Source: Gammaproteobacteria bacterium (lineage in GTDB: Bacteria > Pseudomonadota > Gammaproteobacteria > Granulosicoccales > Granulosicoccaceae). Taken from it: a stretch of DNA of 64,000 nucleotides. Where the stretch lies: contig PDPU01000026.1 of NCBI GenBank assembly GCA_002746645.1, positions 1 through 64,000 on the forward strand, written 5' to 3'. Shown here in pieces: positions 38,480 to 47,215 of this stretch. Under the pieces are notes generated by a model. The model was given only the letters and a program-made list of their open reading frames with translations. It had not been told where the DNA came from and made no database searches. The position numbers and the translations under genes are program-made. The number at the start of each line of letters is the position of its first letter. The first letter of the stretch is position 1.

Positions 38480-41233
38480 ATGCCAGAATCAACTACCCGT
38501 CAACGGAGCCGTGCCGGTTCCCGGCGCTCCCGTTCGGGGCAGCGAAGAACCGGCTGGCTGATGTTTCTATTCAAATGGCTTGCCATCGCTGGTGTTGCCG
38601 GCGCGCTGCTGGTCGCGATCGGTGTCGGATATCTCTATTTCAAGATCTGGCCCACACTTCCGGACGTGCAGCAGCTCCGTGAAGTGCAGTTGCAGGTGCC
38701 GCTTCGCATCTACACTGCCGAGGGCGATCTGATTGCCGAATACGGTGAAAAGCGGCGCGAACCCGTGATGATCTCCGAGGTGCCGGATTCCCTGAAATAC
38801 GCCATCATCGGCGCCGAAGACGCGCGTTTCTACAAGCATCCCGGGGTCGACTGGCAGGGTCTGGCGCGTGCCGGACTGCATCTTCTCCGCACCGGCAGAA
38901 AGGGCCCCGGTGGCAGCACCATCACCATGCAGGTGGCAAGAAACTTCTTTCTCACGAACGAAGTCACCTACTCGCGCAAGATCAACGAGATCTTTCTGGC
39001 CCTGAAGATCGAGCAGGAACTCGACAAGGATCAGATCCTCGAGCTCTACATCAACAAGATCTATCTCGGCAATCGCTCCTACGGCTTTGCGGCCGCCTCC
39101 AGGGTCTACTATGGCAAGAGGATCAGTGATCTCGATCTTGCCGAATCGGCGATGCTGGCCGGACTGCCGAAGGCGCCATCGCGCTACAACCCCATCGTCA
39201 ATCCCGAACGCGCGTTGCTGCGACGCAACTATGTCCTGCGGCGTCTGAAGGACATCGGCTTCATCGATGCAGCGGCGATGAAATCGGCGCAGGCGCAACC
39301 GGTTACCGCCAGGCTTCACTACGCACGCCCCGAAACCGAGGCGCACTATGTGGGCGAGATGGTGCGTGCACGCATTCAGGAGCTCTTCGGCGACAAGTGG
39401 GCAACCGCGGGTTACAGCGTCTACACCACCATCGAGTCCGCGGCGCAGGAGACAGCCAACAAGGCGCTCAGGCGTGGTCTCTACGACTACGAGCGTCGTC
39501 ACGGCTACACGGGACCGGTGACGGTTATCGAGGCCGAACTGCTCGAGAACCCGGAAACGCTGCTGGAAGCTCTCGACGAGTTGCCGACCCCCGCCGATCT
39601 CATGCCGGCGGCCGTGGTGTCGGTCGAGCCCGAGTCACTGTCTCTCGTGAGCGCTTCCGGTGCCAGGACGGATTTCACGCTCGAACAGCTCGCCTGGGCG
39701 CGTGAGCGTATCTCGGTCGATCAACTCGGCGAGGAAATCACCGATCTCACCAGCGTGTTCGCACCCGGTCACGTGGTGTACGTCAGCGAGAACGATGAAG
39801 GTGAACTGCGTATCGTGCAGGAACCCGGCGTCGAGGCAGCCTTCGTCGCACTCGATCCGAAAACGGGCGGCATTCTGGCGCTTGTCGGTGGCTACGACTA
39901 CTACCGCAGCAAGTTCAATCGTGTGGTTCAGGCCAGGCGTCAGCCCGGGTCGAGTTTCAAGCCTTTCGTCTATTCCGCGGCACTGGATGCCGGGGAAACC
40001 GCAGCTTCGATCTACAACGACGCACCGGTGGTCTTTCACGACAATGCGCTCGAGGATGAATGGCGGCCGCAGAACTACAGCGGCCGTTTCTACGGGCCGA
40101 CGCGCCTCCGTGAAGCGCTGGTACGCAGCCTGAACCTCGTCTCGGTGCGCGTGCTGCGGGAGATCGGCATACGCTACACGGTCGAATACGCCACACGGTT
40201 CGGTTTCGAGCGCAAGAACATGCAGGAAGATCTCTCACTGGCACTCGGCAGCGCCAACGTCACGCCGCTGGAGATGGCACGCGGCTTTGCGGTGTTTGCC
40301 AACGGTGGTTATCGGGTCGAGCCCATCTACATTGATCGGGTCATGGCACCGAACGGCAAGGTGCTCTACCAGGCGCCCGAAGTGGTGCTTTGCGATGACT
40401 GCGACCCCGCCATGGAAAGTCCGCTGGTCGACGAGGTCAGTGAAGAAGACAACATGACTGGGGCTGAGAACGCCGAGCCGGATGTTGCCGGAGCGCTACC
40501 TGCCGACGCAGCGGCTGGCGCCGATTATTCCGAAGGCGAAGATGCCGACAGCAGCGTCAATCTTGCTGCCGCCAGGGAGTTGGAACGTGTGACCCTCGAT
40601 ACCGTTGACGCACCCCGCGTCATCGATGCGAGAAACGCCTTTCTCATGAGCAGCTTCATGCGCGATGTGATACTGCGCGGTACCGCCAGGAAAGCCGGTA
40701 AAGCCCTTGGCAGGACGGATCTCGCCGGCAAGACCGGGACCACCAACAACTACCTCGACGCCTGGTTCGTGGGCTTCGGGCCCGACACCGTCGCTGCCGC
40801 CTGGATCGGCTCCGATGGGCTCGAACCACTCGGCCGTGCGGAATCAGGCGGCACTGCCGCGCTGCCGATCTGGACACGCTACATGGCGACGATGCTTGAT
40901 GGTGTGCCCGAACAGGAACTGGTCGAGCCGCCCGGAATGCTGAGGCAGCGTGTCGACCGCAGGACCGGAGAAGCACGCAGTGGTGAAGGCACGGTGCTCG
41001 AATGGTTCTATGAAGAGAATCCACCCGAGGCCGATGAAACTGCCGAACTCGCGAACGGAGGTACCGACGGCAGTGGCAAAGCGGATGGCACAGGTGACGC
41101 CGGTAACGGCGCGGATGCCGACTCGGTCGATGGCGCCGATGATGCCACTTCCTCGGGCAGCAAGAATGGCAGGGGGACAACCGTTCCCAGGACGCGCGAG
41201 CAGAGGGTCAGGGACGTCGAGCAGTTGTTCTGA
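38480..41233 (+). CDS. ponA: Penicillin-binding protein 1A, bifunctional
   Basis: PBP1A both polymerises and cross-links peptidoglycan. A short basic N-terminus and one membrane helix (about residues 30-55) precede the glycosyltransferase domain, with catalytic Glu113 in GAEDARFYKHPG and GGSTITMQVARN. The transpeptidase has Ser491 in the SSFK motif, SLN in VRSLNLVSV and Lys751 in KTGTTN. An acidic insert (about residues 640-700, including CDDCDP) precedes the KTG motif, and a long Gly/Asp/Ser tail follows the domain. The length of 917 aa exceeds the usual 800-850 because of these segments. Confidence 0.95.
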   Translation: MPESTTRQRSRAGSRRSRSGQRRTGWLMFLFKWLAIAGVAGALLVAIGVGYLYFKIWPTLPDVQQLREVQLQVPLRIYTAEGDLIAEYGEKRREPVMISEVPDSLKYAIIGAEDARFYKHPGVDWQGLARAGLHLLRTGRKGPGGSTITMQVARNFFLTNEVTYSRKINEIFLALKIEQELDKDQILELYINKIYLGNRSYGFAAASRVYYGKRISDLDLAESAMLAGLPKAPSRYNPIVNPERALLRRNYVLRRLKDIGFIDAAAMKSAQAQPVTARLHYARPETEAHYVGEMVRARIQELFGDKWATAGYSVYTTIESAAQETANKALRRGLYDYERRHGYTGPVTVIEAELLENPETLLEALDELPTPADLMPAAVVSVEPESLSLVSASGARTDFTLEQLAWARERISVDQLGEEITDLTSVFAPGHVVYVSENDEGELRIVQEPGVEAAFVALDPKTGGILALVGGYDYYRSKFNRVVQARRQPGSSFKPFVYSAALDAGETAASIYNDAPVVFHDNALEDEWRPQNYSGRFYGPTRLREALVRSLNLVSVRVLREIGIRYTVEYATRFGFERKNMQEDLSLALGSANVTPLEMARGFAVFANGGYRVEPIYIDRVMAPNGKVLYQAPEVVLCDDCDPAMESPLVDEVSEEDNMTGAENAEPDVAGALPADAAAGADYSEGEDADSSVNLAAARELERVTLDTVDAPRVIDARNAFLMSSFMRDVILRGTARKAGKALGRTDLAGKTGTTNNYLDAWFVGFGPDTVAAAWIGSDGLEPLGRAESGGTAALPIWTRYMATMLDGVPEQELVEPPGMLRQRVDRRTGEARSGEGTVLEWFYEENPPEADETAELANGGTDGSGKADGTGDAGNGADADSVDGADDATSSGSKNGRGTTVPRTREQRVRDVEQLF

Positions 41234-41401
41234 AGCTTGCCGTGCCGGCCCCCCGCCGGGGGGCGACGCGGGCAGGAACGGCCGCGTTTCCGTCGCCAGC
41301 AGTGCACGAGTTGCCGTGCCACGGGTGAGTGGGTTGGGGTTTGCGTGGGTATAGGGTGTGGATGAAAAACAGGGGATGTAAGGTTTTGTCCGTTCCCTTT
41401 C

Positions 41402-41998
41402 TCATCTGGGCTGAAGCACGAATGCGTCACTGCCACCGCTGATGCTTGTTGCGGAGGTCAGGCGCCAATTCTGCTGCTGGCCGTCGGCATTCACGGGTTC
41501 GAGTTGCAGATTCCAGTGGCCGTCGTCTGGGAACCCGGCTGCGCCACCGACGGCGACATAGCGTCCGGCGCCGACGTGCTCGAAGACGATGGTTCTGTCT
41601 TCCTCGGCGAAGGCGACGTGGATCCATTGCAGTTGCAAACTGGGCGGCAGGGCGTCCGCCGCCGCTGTGTCATCGAATTCGAGTTGGATGATGCCGTCGG
41701 TTCCCGAGGTTTCGATACTGGCCGTGACGCCGAGGCTCGCGGCCAGTCGATCTCGTTCAAGGCGCTGGTTGATGGCCTTGCCTTCCTTGTAGTAGTCGTC
41801 CACCACCAGCGAATTGTTGGTACTGAGCGACAGCGTGATCATGAGGATGCCGAGCAGCACCGATACGGCCGGGATGCTGATCAGTATCCAGGGCCAGCGA
41901 TGGCGATACCAGGGAGCTGTGCTGTCTGCGTGATCCTGCGATGATGCCTCGGTGCTGGATGCGCGGTTGTCGGATGAGCGGGTGGAGGGCCTGTCCAT
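41402..41998 (-). CDS. FixH-family protein (cbb3 oxidase assembly, CcoH-like)
   Basis: The 198-aa protein has a disordered N-terminus, one membrane helix (about residues 35-58, WPWILISIPAVSVLLGILMI) and the FixH marker SLVVDDYYKEGKAINQRLERD. A periplasmic beta domain ends with GHWNLQLEP. FixH/CcoH proteins help assemble cbb3 oxidase or its copper supply. The ATG at 41998 overlaps the ccoG stop (TGATG). It is the last gene of the ccoNOQPGH run. Confidence 0.88.
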   Translation of the reverse strand: MDRPSTRSSDNRASSTEASSQDHADSTAPWYRHRWPWILISIPAVSVLLGILMITLSLSTNNSLVVDDYYKEGKAINQRLERDRLAASLGVTASIETSGTDGIIQLEFDDTAAADALPPSLQLQWIHVAFAEEDRTIVFEHVGAGRYVAVGGAAGFPDDGHWNLQLEPVNADGQQQNWRLTSATSISGGSDAFVLQPR

Positions 41999-43479
41999 CA
42001 ACGCCTCGGCAGGAAGAAGGGTGCTTCCTCGACCCGTTGAACCGAGGGGTCATCCTTGGCCGTGATGATGAAATCGATGCTGTTGCTGCCCGGCTTGCCC
42101 CCTTCGGGGTTGGCGCGTACGCGCACCGGGATCAGGCGATGGGAGGCGCTTTCCACCGCGATTTCCGTTTCGGTATCGATGGTGATGTCGTTCATGCCCT
42201 GTACTTCGAGCGTGAAGACTCGGTCGACTTCGGCGCTGTTGATGAGGTTGATGCGGAAAACGTTCTCGATCATGCCGTTCTTCACTTCACGTGACAAGGT
42301 GCCGCGATCGCGCATGATGTCGACCTTCAATGGAATGCGATTGCCGAGGCTGAAGAGGAGGGCCGTTACCACGGTGAGAATGATGCCCGAGTAGAGGAAC
42401 ACACGCGGACGCAGAAGATGACGGAACGCCTCGTTCGGGTTGCCACCGCTCTCCATGTTGTTGAGGGTGTCGTAACGCACGAGGCCTTTCGGATACCCGA
42501 CCTTCTCCATGACCTGATTGCAGACGTCGATGCAGGCGGCGCAGCCGATGCACTCGTACTGCTGTCCGTCACGGATATCGATGCCGGTGGGGCAGACCTG
42601 GACGCAGAGATTGCAGTTGACGCAGTCGCCGAGATTGAGGGTGGCCGGGTCGGCCTTCTTCGAGCGTGCACCGCGCGGCTCACCGCGCTTCTCGTCGTAG
42701 GTGATGACAAGCGTGTCCCGGTCGACCATGACACCCTGAAAGCGCGCATAGGGGCACATGTACTTGCACACCTGTTCGCGCAGAAAGCCAGCGTTGCCGT
42801 AGGTGGCGAAGCCGTAGAAGAACACCCAGAAGGCCTGCCAGGGGCCGAGCGAGAAGGCAGCCATCTGCACCGCGAGTTCACGGATGGGCGTGAAATAGCC
42901 GACGAAGGTGAAGCCCGTGAACAGGGAGAAGGCAATCCAGACGGCATGCTTGGTGGCCTTGATGCGGTACTTCCTGAACGAAGCCGGGCTCTTGTCGAAC
43001 TTCATGCGCTTGTTGCGATCGCCCTCGATCTTTCTTTCGATCCAGAGGAAGATCTCGGTGTAGACCGTCTGCGGGCAGGTGTAGCCGCACCAGAGACGCC
43101 CGGCCACGGTGGTGAACAGGAAAAGCGACATCGCGGAAATCACGAGCAATGCCGTCAGGTAGATGAAATCCTGCGGGTAGAGCACAAGACCGAAGATGTG
43201 GAACTTCCGCGTGCCGAGGTCGAAGAGCACGGCCTGGCGGTCGTTCCAGTTCAGCCATGGCAGACCGTAGAAGACGATCTGGGTCAGGAACACCATGGCC
43301 CAGCGCCAGCGTGCAAACAGCCCGGTAACCGCGCGCGGATACACCTTCTTGCCAGTTTCCAGAAGCAGGTGTTGTTGCTCTTCCTCTGCCGGCTTCGGCT
43401 TCTTGACTCGATGCAGCGGACGAGCCTCGGGCCTGTCAGGCCCCGAGGCGGCCGTGCTGGTGGTATCGCTGCTGCTCAT
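41998..43479 (-). CDS. ccoG: Cytochrome c oxidase accessory protein CcoG (FixG/RdxA)
   Basis: CcoG is a membrane protein with two 4Fe-4S clusters that reduces copper for cbb3 oxidase assembly. It has several membrane helices, an N-terminal NosR-like motif GRLWCGYTCPQTVYTE and CKYMCPYARFQ. The two ferredoxin cysteine clusters are CVNCNLCVQVCP and CIGCAACIDVC. The C-terminal part is an Ig-like periplasmic domain. The length of 493 aa is normal. It lies 59 bases after ccoP. Confidence 0.95.
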   Translation of the reverse strand: MSSSDTTSTAASGPDRPEARPLHRVKKPKPAEEEQQHLLLETGKKVYPRAVTGLFARWRWAMVFLTQIVFYGLPWLNWNDRQAVLFDLGTRKFHIFGLVLYPQDFIYLTALLVISAMSLFLFTTVAGRLWCGYTCPQTVYTEIFLWIERKIEGDRNKRMKFDKSPASFRKYRIKATKHAVWIAFSLFTGFTFVGYFTPIRELAVQMAAFSLGPWQAFWVFFYGFATYGNAGFLREQVCKYMCPYARFQGVMVDRDTLVITYDEKRGEPRGARSKKADPATLNLGDCVNCNLCVQVCPTGIDIRDGQQYECIGCAACIDVCNQVMEKVGYPKGLVRYDTLNNMESGGNPNEAFRHLLRPRVFLYSGIILTVVTALLFSLGNRIPLKVDIMRDRGTLSREVKNGMIENVFRINLINSAEVDRVFTLEVQGMNDITIDTETEIAVESASHRLIPVRVRANPEGGKPGSNSIDFIITAKDDPSVQRVEEAPFFLPRR

Positions 43480-43538
43480 CGGAGGCGGCTCTGTCTACTT
43501 GGTCAGGTTGTCGGCAGGAAGTCGGGTGGGTGGAGTGC

Positions 43539-44486
43539 TTACTGCGTGACGCTTTCGCCACTTGCCGCACGCTCTTCGTTCGAGAGGCTCCAGATGTAGG
43601 CAGCCAGCACATGTGCCTTGCCTTCGCCGACACGCTCGCCGAAGGACGGCATCTGATTGTTGAAGCCGTTCCTGATGGCGTGCTTGATCGAATCGATCGA
43701 GCCGCCGTAGAGCCAGGTGTCATCGGTGAGATTCGGGGCACCGATGGCGGGGAGTCCCGTGGCGTCGGGGCCATGGCAGGCGCTGCACACTGCCCATTTG
43801 GTTTCTCCCTTCGCGGCAAGTGCGGCATCGTGGTCACTGCCCGAGAGCGAGAGCACGTAGTTGGCCATGGCGTCGAGATCTTCCTCGGTGTTGCCGATGG
43901 CCTCGAGCATCGTCGGCATCACGGCCGTGCGCCCGTTCTGGATCGTGTGCTTGATGTACTCCGGATCGCCGGCACCGAGCCAGTCGTTGTCGGCAAGGTT
44001 CGGGAAGGAGCGCGAGCCGCGCGCATCCGAACCGTGACACTGGGTGCAGTAGGTGAGGTAGAGGCGCTCGCCCATGGCCACCGCTTCGGGGTTGTTCGAT
44101 ACATCGGCGATGTCCATGTCGAGGTATTTCTCGAACAGTGGGTCATAGGCCGCAGCTGCCCTGGCCATCTCGCTTTCGTACTGTTTGGCCGAGGTCCATC
44201 CAAGCATGCCTCTGATGTTGCCGAGTCCGGGGTAGAGAAACAGGTAGTAGACCGCGAAGGCGCAGGTGGAGTAGAAGAGATACAGCCACCAGCGCGGCAG
44301 TGGATTGTTGTATTCCTCGAGGTCGTCATCCCAGACGTGACCGGTGGTGCCCACTTCACCGTCGGCCGGCTTCTCCGGAGCACGCTGATTGGCGACCCAG
44401 TAGGCAAGCCAGTAGCAGCCGAAGATGGAGACACCCGAAACCAGGATGATGTAAAGGCTCCAGCCGGATGAAAAGAAATCAGCCAT
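43539..44486 (-). CDS. ccoP: cbb3-type cytochrome c oxidase subunit III
   Basis: CcoP is the dihaem c electron-entry subunit. The N-terminal part has two hydrophobic helices (about residues 5-28 and 67-90) separated by the conserved VGTTGHVWDDDLEEYNNPLPRWW block. Two haem c motifs follow, CTQCHG and CSACHG, with downstream methionine ligands expected in MPTMLEAIG and MPSFGERVG. The length of 315 aa is normal. It overlaps ccoQ by 8 bases. Confidence 0.95.
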   Translation of the reverse strand: MADFFSSGWSLYIILVSGVSIFGCYWLAYWVANQRAPEKPADGEVGTTGHVWDDDLEEYNNPLPRWWLYLFYSTCAFAVYYLFLYPGLGNIRGMLGWTSAKQYESEMARAAAAYDPLFEKYLDMDIADVSNNPEAVAMGERLYLTYCTQCHGSDARGSRSFPNLADNDWLGAGDPEYIKHTIQNGRTAVMPTMLEAIGNTEEDLDAMANYVLSLSGSDHDAALAAKGETKWAVCSACHGPDATGLPAIGAPNLTDDTWLYGGSIDSIKHAIRNGFNNQMPSFGERVGEGKAHVLAAYIWSLSNEERAASGESVTQ

Positions 44487-44675
44487 GGTGTTTCAGCTCC
44501 TCGGCAGCGTCGTGTTCGATGGTGCGATTCTGCATGTCGTCGTCGGCGAAAGGGAGGTTTGCCGCTTCGTTGAAGTCCTGTTTGCGCCGGCTGCTCCACG
44601 CCCAGAACACGATGCCGATGAAGGCGATGAAGCTCAGCAGGGTGATCAGGGAACGGGCATCGTTCAACAGATCCA

Positions 44676-44679
<4 letters not shown>
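44479..44679 (-). CDS. ccoQ: cbb3-type cytochrome c oxidase subunit IV
   Basis: The 66-aa protein has a single membrane helix ([19 protein letters not shown]) followed by a charged tail, which is the usual form of CcoQ/FixQ, a stabilising subunit. Its first ATG overlaps the ccoO stop by 4 bases, and its end overlaps ccoP. Confidence 0.92.
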
Positions 44680-45293
<614 letters not shown>

Positions 45294-45306
45294 GTCTCGC
45301 GTCTCC

Positions 45307-46794
45307 TCAGTTGGCAGCGCCGCTGGCAGCCGGCATGGCGGCAGGCAGCTCCCGGGCACCGATCACGGCATCGTACTGCCGGCCCTGTCTGATCGTCATG
45401 ACCATGTTCCAGGTCATGATGAGCATGCCGCTCAGGTACAGCAGACCGCCGCCGAAGCGCACCACGTAGTAGGGGTAGGTGGCCTTGACGCTCTCGACGA
45501 AGGCATAGGTGAGCGTGCCGTCGGGGTTGGTGGCGCGCCACATCAGTCCCTGCATGACGCCGGCAATCCACATCGCGGCGATGTAGGCAACGATGCCGAG
45601 GGTCGCGATCCAGAAGTGCAGTTCGATGGCGCGCACGCTGTACATCTCGCGCTGGCCGAAGAGCCTCGGCAGCAGGTAGTAGATCGAACCCATGGAGATG
45701 AGACCCACCCAGCCGAGGGCACCGGAGTGCACGTGGCCGACGGTCCAGTCGGTGTAGTGCGAAAGCGCGTTCACCGTCTTGATGGCCATCATCGGGCCTT
45801 CGAATGTCGACATGCCGTAGAAGGAGAGCGACACGATCAGGAACTTCAGGATCGGGTCGGTACGGAGTTTGTGCCAGGCGCCCGACAGCGTCATGATGCC
45901 GTTGATCATGCCGCCCCAGGAAGGCGCGAGGAGAATCAGCGAGAACACCATGCCGAGCGACTGTGTCCAGTCGGGCAGGGCGGTGTAGTGCAGGTGGTGA
46001 GGGCCGGCCCACATGTAGGTGAAGATCAGCGCCCAGAAGTGCACGATCGAGAGCCGGTAGGAGTAGATCGGACGCTCGGCCTGCTTCGGAATGAAGTAGT
46101 ACATCATGCCGAGGAAGCCTGCAGTCAGGAAGAAGCCCACGGCGTTGTGGCCGTACCACCACTGCACCATGGCATCCTGCACGCCCGCGTAGGCCGAATA
46201 GGATTTGGTCATGGTGACCGGCAGTGCGGCGCTGTTGACGATGTGCAGGATGGCAACCGTCAGGATGAAGGCGCCGTAGAACCAGTTGGCCACGTAGATG
46301 TGTGGCGTCTTGCGCTTCAGGATGGTGCCGAAGAAGACGATCGCGTAGGAGACCCAGACAAGCCCGATGAGGATGTCGATGGGCCACTCGAGTTCGGCGT
46401 ATTCCTTCGACTGGGTGATGCCCAGTGGCAGGGTGATGGCTGCCAGCACGATGACTGCCATCCAGCCCCAGAAGGTGAAGGCCACCAGCGGTCCGCCCCA
46501 TAGCCTGGCCTGGCAGGTGCGCTGCACCACATAATAGGATGTGGCGAAGAGTGCGCTGCCGCCGAAGGCGAAGATGACTGCATTGGTATGCAGGGGTCTG
46601 AGCCGCCCGTAGCTGAGCCAGGGAATGCCATGAAAGAGATCGGGCCAGGCAAGCTGGGCGGCGACGGTCAGGCCCACTCCCATCCCTACCACACCCCAGA
46701 CCACGGTCATGACGGCAAACTGCCGCACGACCTTGTAGTTGTAGGTGTCGCCGCTGACGGACTCGTCAGCCGCGACTGCTGTGGCTTCGTTCAT
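45307..46794 (-). CDS. ccoN: cbb3-type cytochrome c oxidase subunit I
   Basis: CcoN is the catalytic haem-copper subunit that reduces oxygen with high affinity under microaerobic conditions. It has about twelve membrane helices. Histidine ligands can be seen in [45 protein letters not shown] and [17 protein letters not shown]. The length of 495 aa is normal. GGAGG stands 7-8 bases before the ATG. An FNR-type promoter lies directly upstream. Confidence 0.97.
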   Translation of the reverse strand: MNEATAVAADESVSGDTYNYKVVRQFAVMTVVWGVVGMGVGLTVAAQLAWPDLFHGIPWLSYGRLRPLHTNAVIFAFGGSALFATSYYVVQRTCQARLWGGPLVAFTFWGWMAVIVLAAITLPLGITQSKEYAELEWPIDILIGLVWVSYAIVFFGTILKRKTPHIYVANWFYGAFILTVAILHIVNSAALPVTMTKSYSAYAGVQDAMVQWWYGHNAVGFFLTAGFLGMMYYFIPKQAERPIYSYRLSIVHFWALIFTYMWAGPHHLHYTALPDWTQSLGMVFSLILLAPSWGGMINGIMTLSGAWHKLRTDPILKFLIVSLSFYGMSTFEGPMMAIKTVNALSHYTDWTVGHVHSGALGWVGLISMGSIYYLLPRLFGQREMYSVRAIELHFWIATLGIVAYIAAMWIAGVMQGLMWRATNPDGTLTYAFVESVKATYPYYVVRFGGGLLYLSGMLIMTWNMVMTIRQGRQYDAVIGARELPAAMPAASGAAN

Positions 46795-46843
46795 TCAATG
46801 ACCTCCGACGAGCGTCTTGCGCATCTGTTGACTCAATCGAGCA

Positions 46844-46885
46844 AGTATCAATGAGTGGTGTCGGAAGGCTCTTGATCCAGGTCAA
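46844..46885 (-). promoter_or_regulatory. FNR-dependent (class II) promoter of ccoNOQPGH
   Basis: The minus strand reads TTGACCTGGATCAA (46872-46885), one change from the FNR/Anr consensus TTGATNNNNATCAA. Exactly 22 bases later comes GATACT (46844-46849), matching TATAAT at four of six. A start near 46837 places the box centre at -41.5, the classic position for FNR activation. This fits oxygen-limited expression of the cbb3 oxidase. Confidence 0.82.
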
Positions 46886-46996
46886 GGGCGCTGCGATCAG
46901 CGTGTTGCAACTGTCGATTCGGCGATGCCGATTCGTCTCACCGGCTCCACTGGCGGCGTCATCCGGCTGCTCTGCCTGGTCATTGTCCGAGCAAGG

Positions 46997-47215
46997 TCAC
47001 CTTGCGGACTTGTCGGACGACGGCGCGGGTGATTGTTCGGGTGTGACGTCGGTCTCATCGGGCGGCAACGGTGGCCGATCATCGTCCAGCAATACGCTGA
47101 AGGCCGGTCCCTGATCGTCATCGAACTGGCCCGTGGCGCTCATGCGGAAGAACAGCACGATGGCCACGAGTACGGCGATGAGCGAAAGCGGAACGAGCAG
47201 ATACAGTGCTTCCAT
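46997..47215 (-). CDS. ccoS: cbb3-type oxidase assembly protein CcoS
   Basis: The 72-aa protein has an N-terminal membrane helix (MEALYLLVPLSLIAVLVAIVLF, quoted in part) and the conserved FRMSATGQFDD block of CcoS/FixS, needed for maturation of the oxidase. The rest is an acidic Pro/Asp-rich tail, longer than usual. Its start overlaps the ccoI stop (TGATG). Confidence 0.9.
   Translation of the reverse strand: MEALYLLVPLSLIAVLVAIVLFFRMSATGQFDDDQGPAFSVLLDDDRPPLPPDETDVTPEQSPAPSSDKSAR

Noticed and set aside
41247..41266. A GC-rich hairpin (GCCCCC / GGGGGC) after ponA as a terminator
   Set aside because: The arms pair well, but no T tract follows on the plus strand, so I do not call it a rho-independent terminator.
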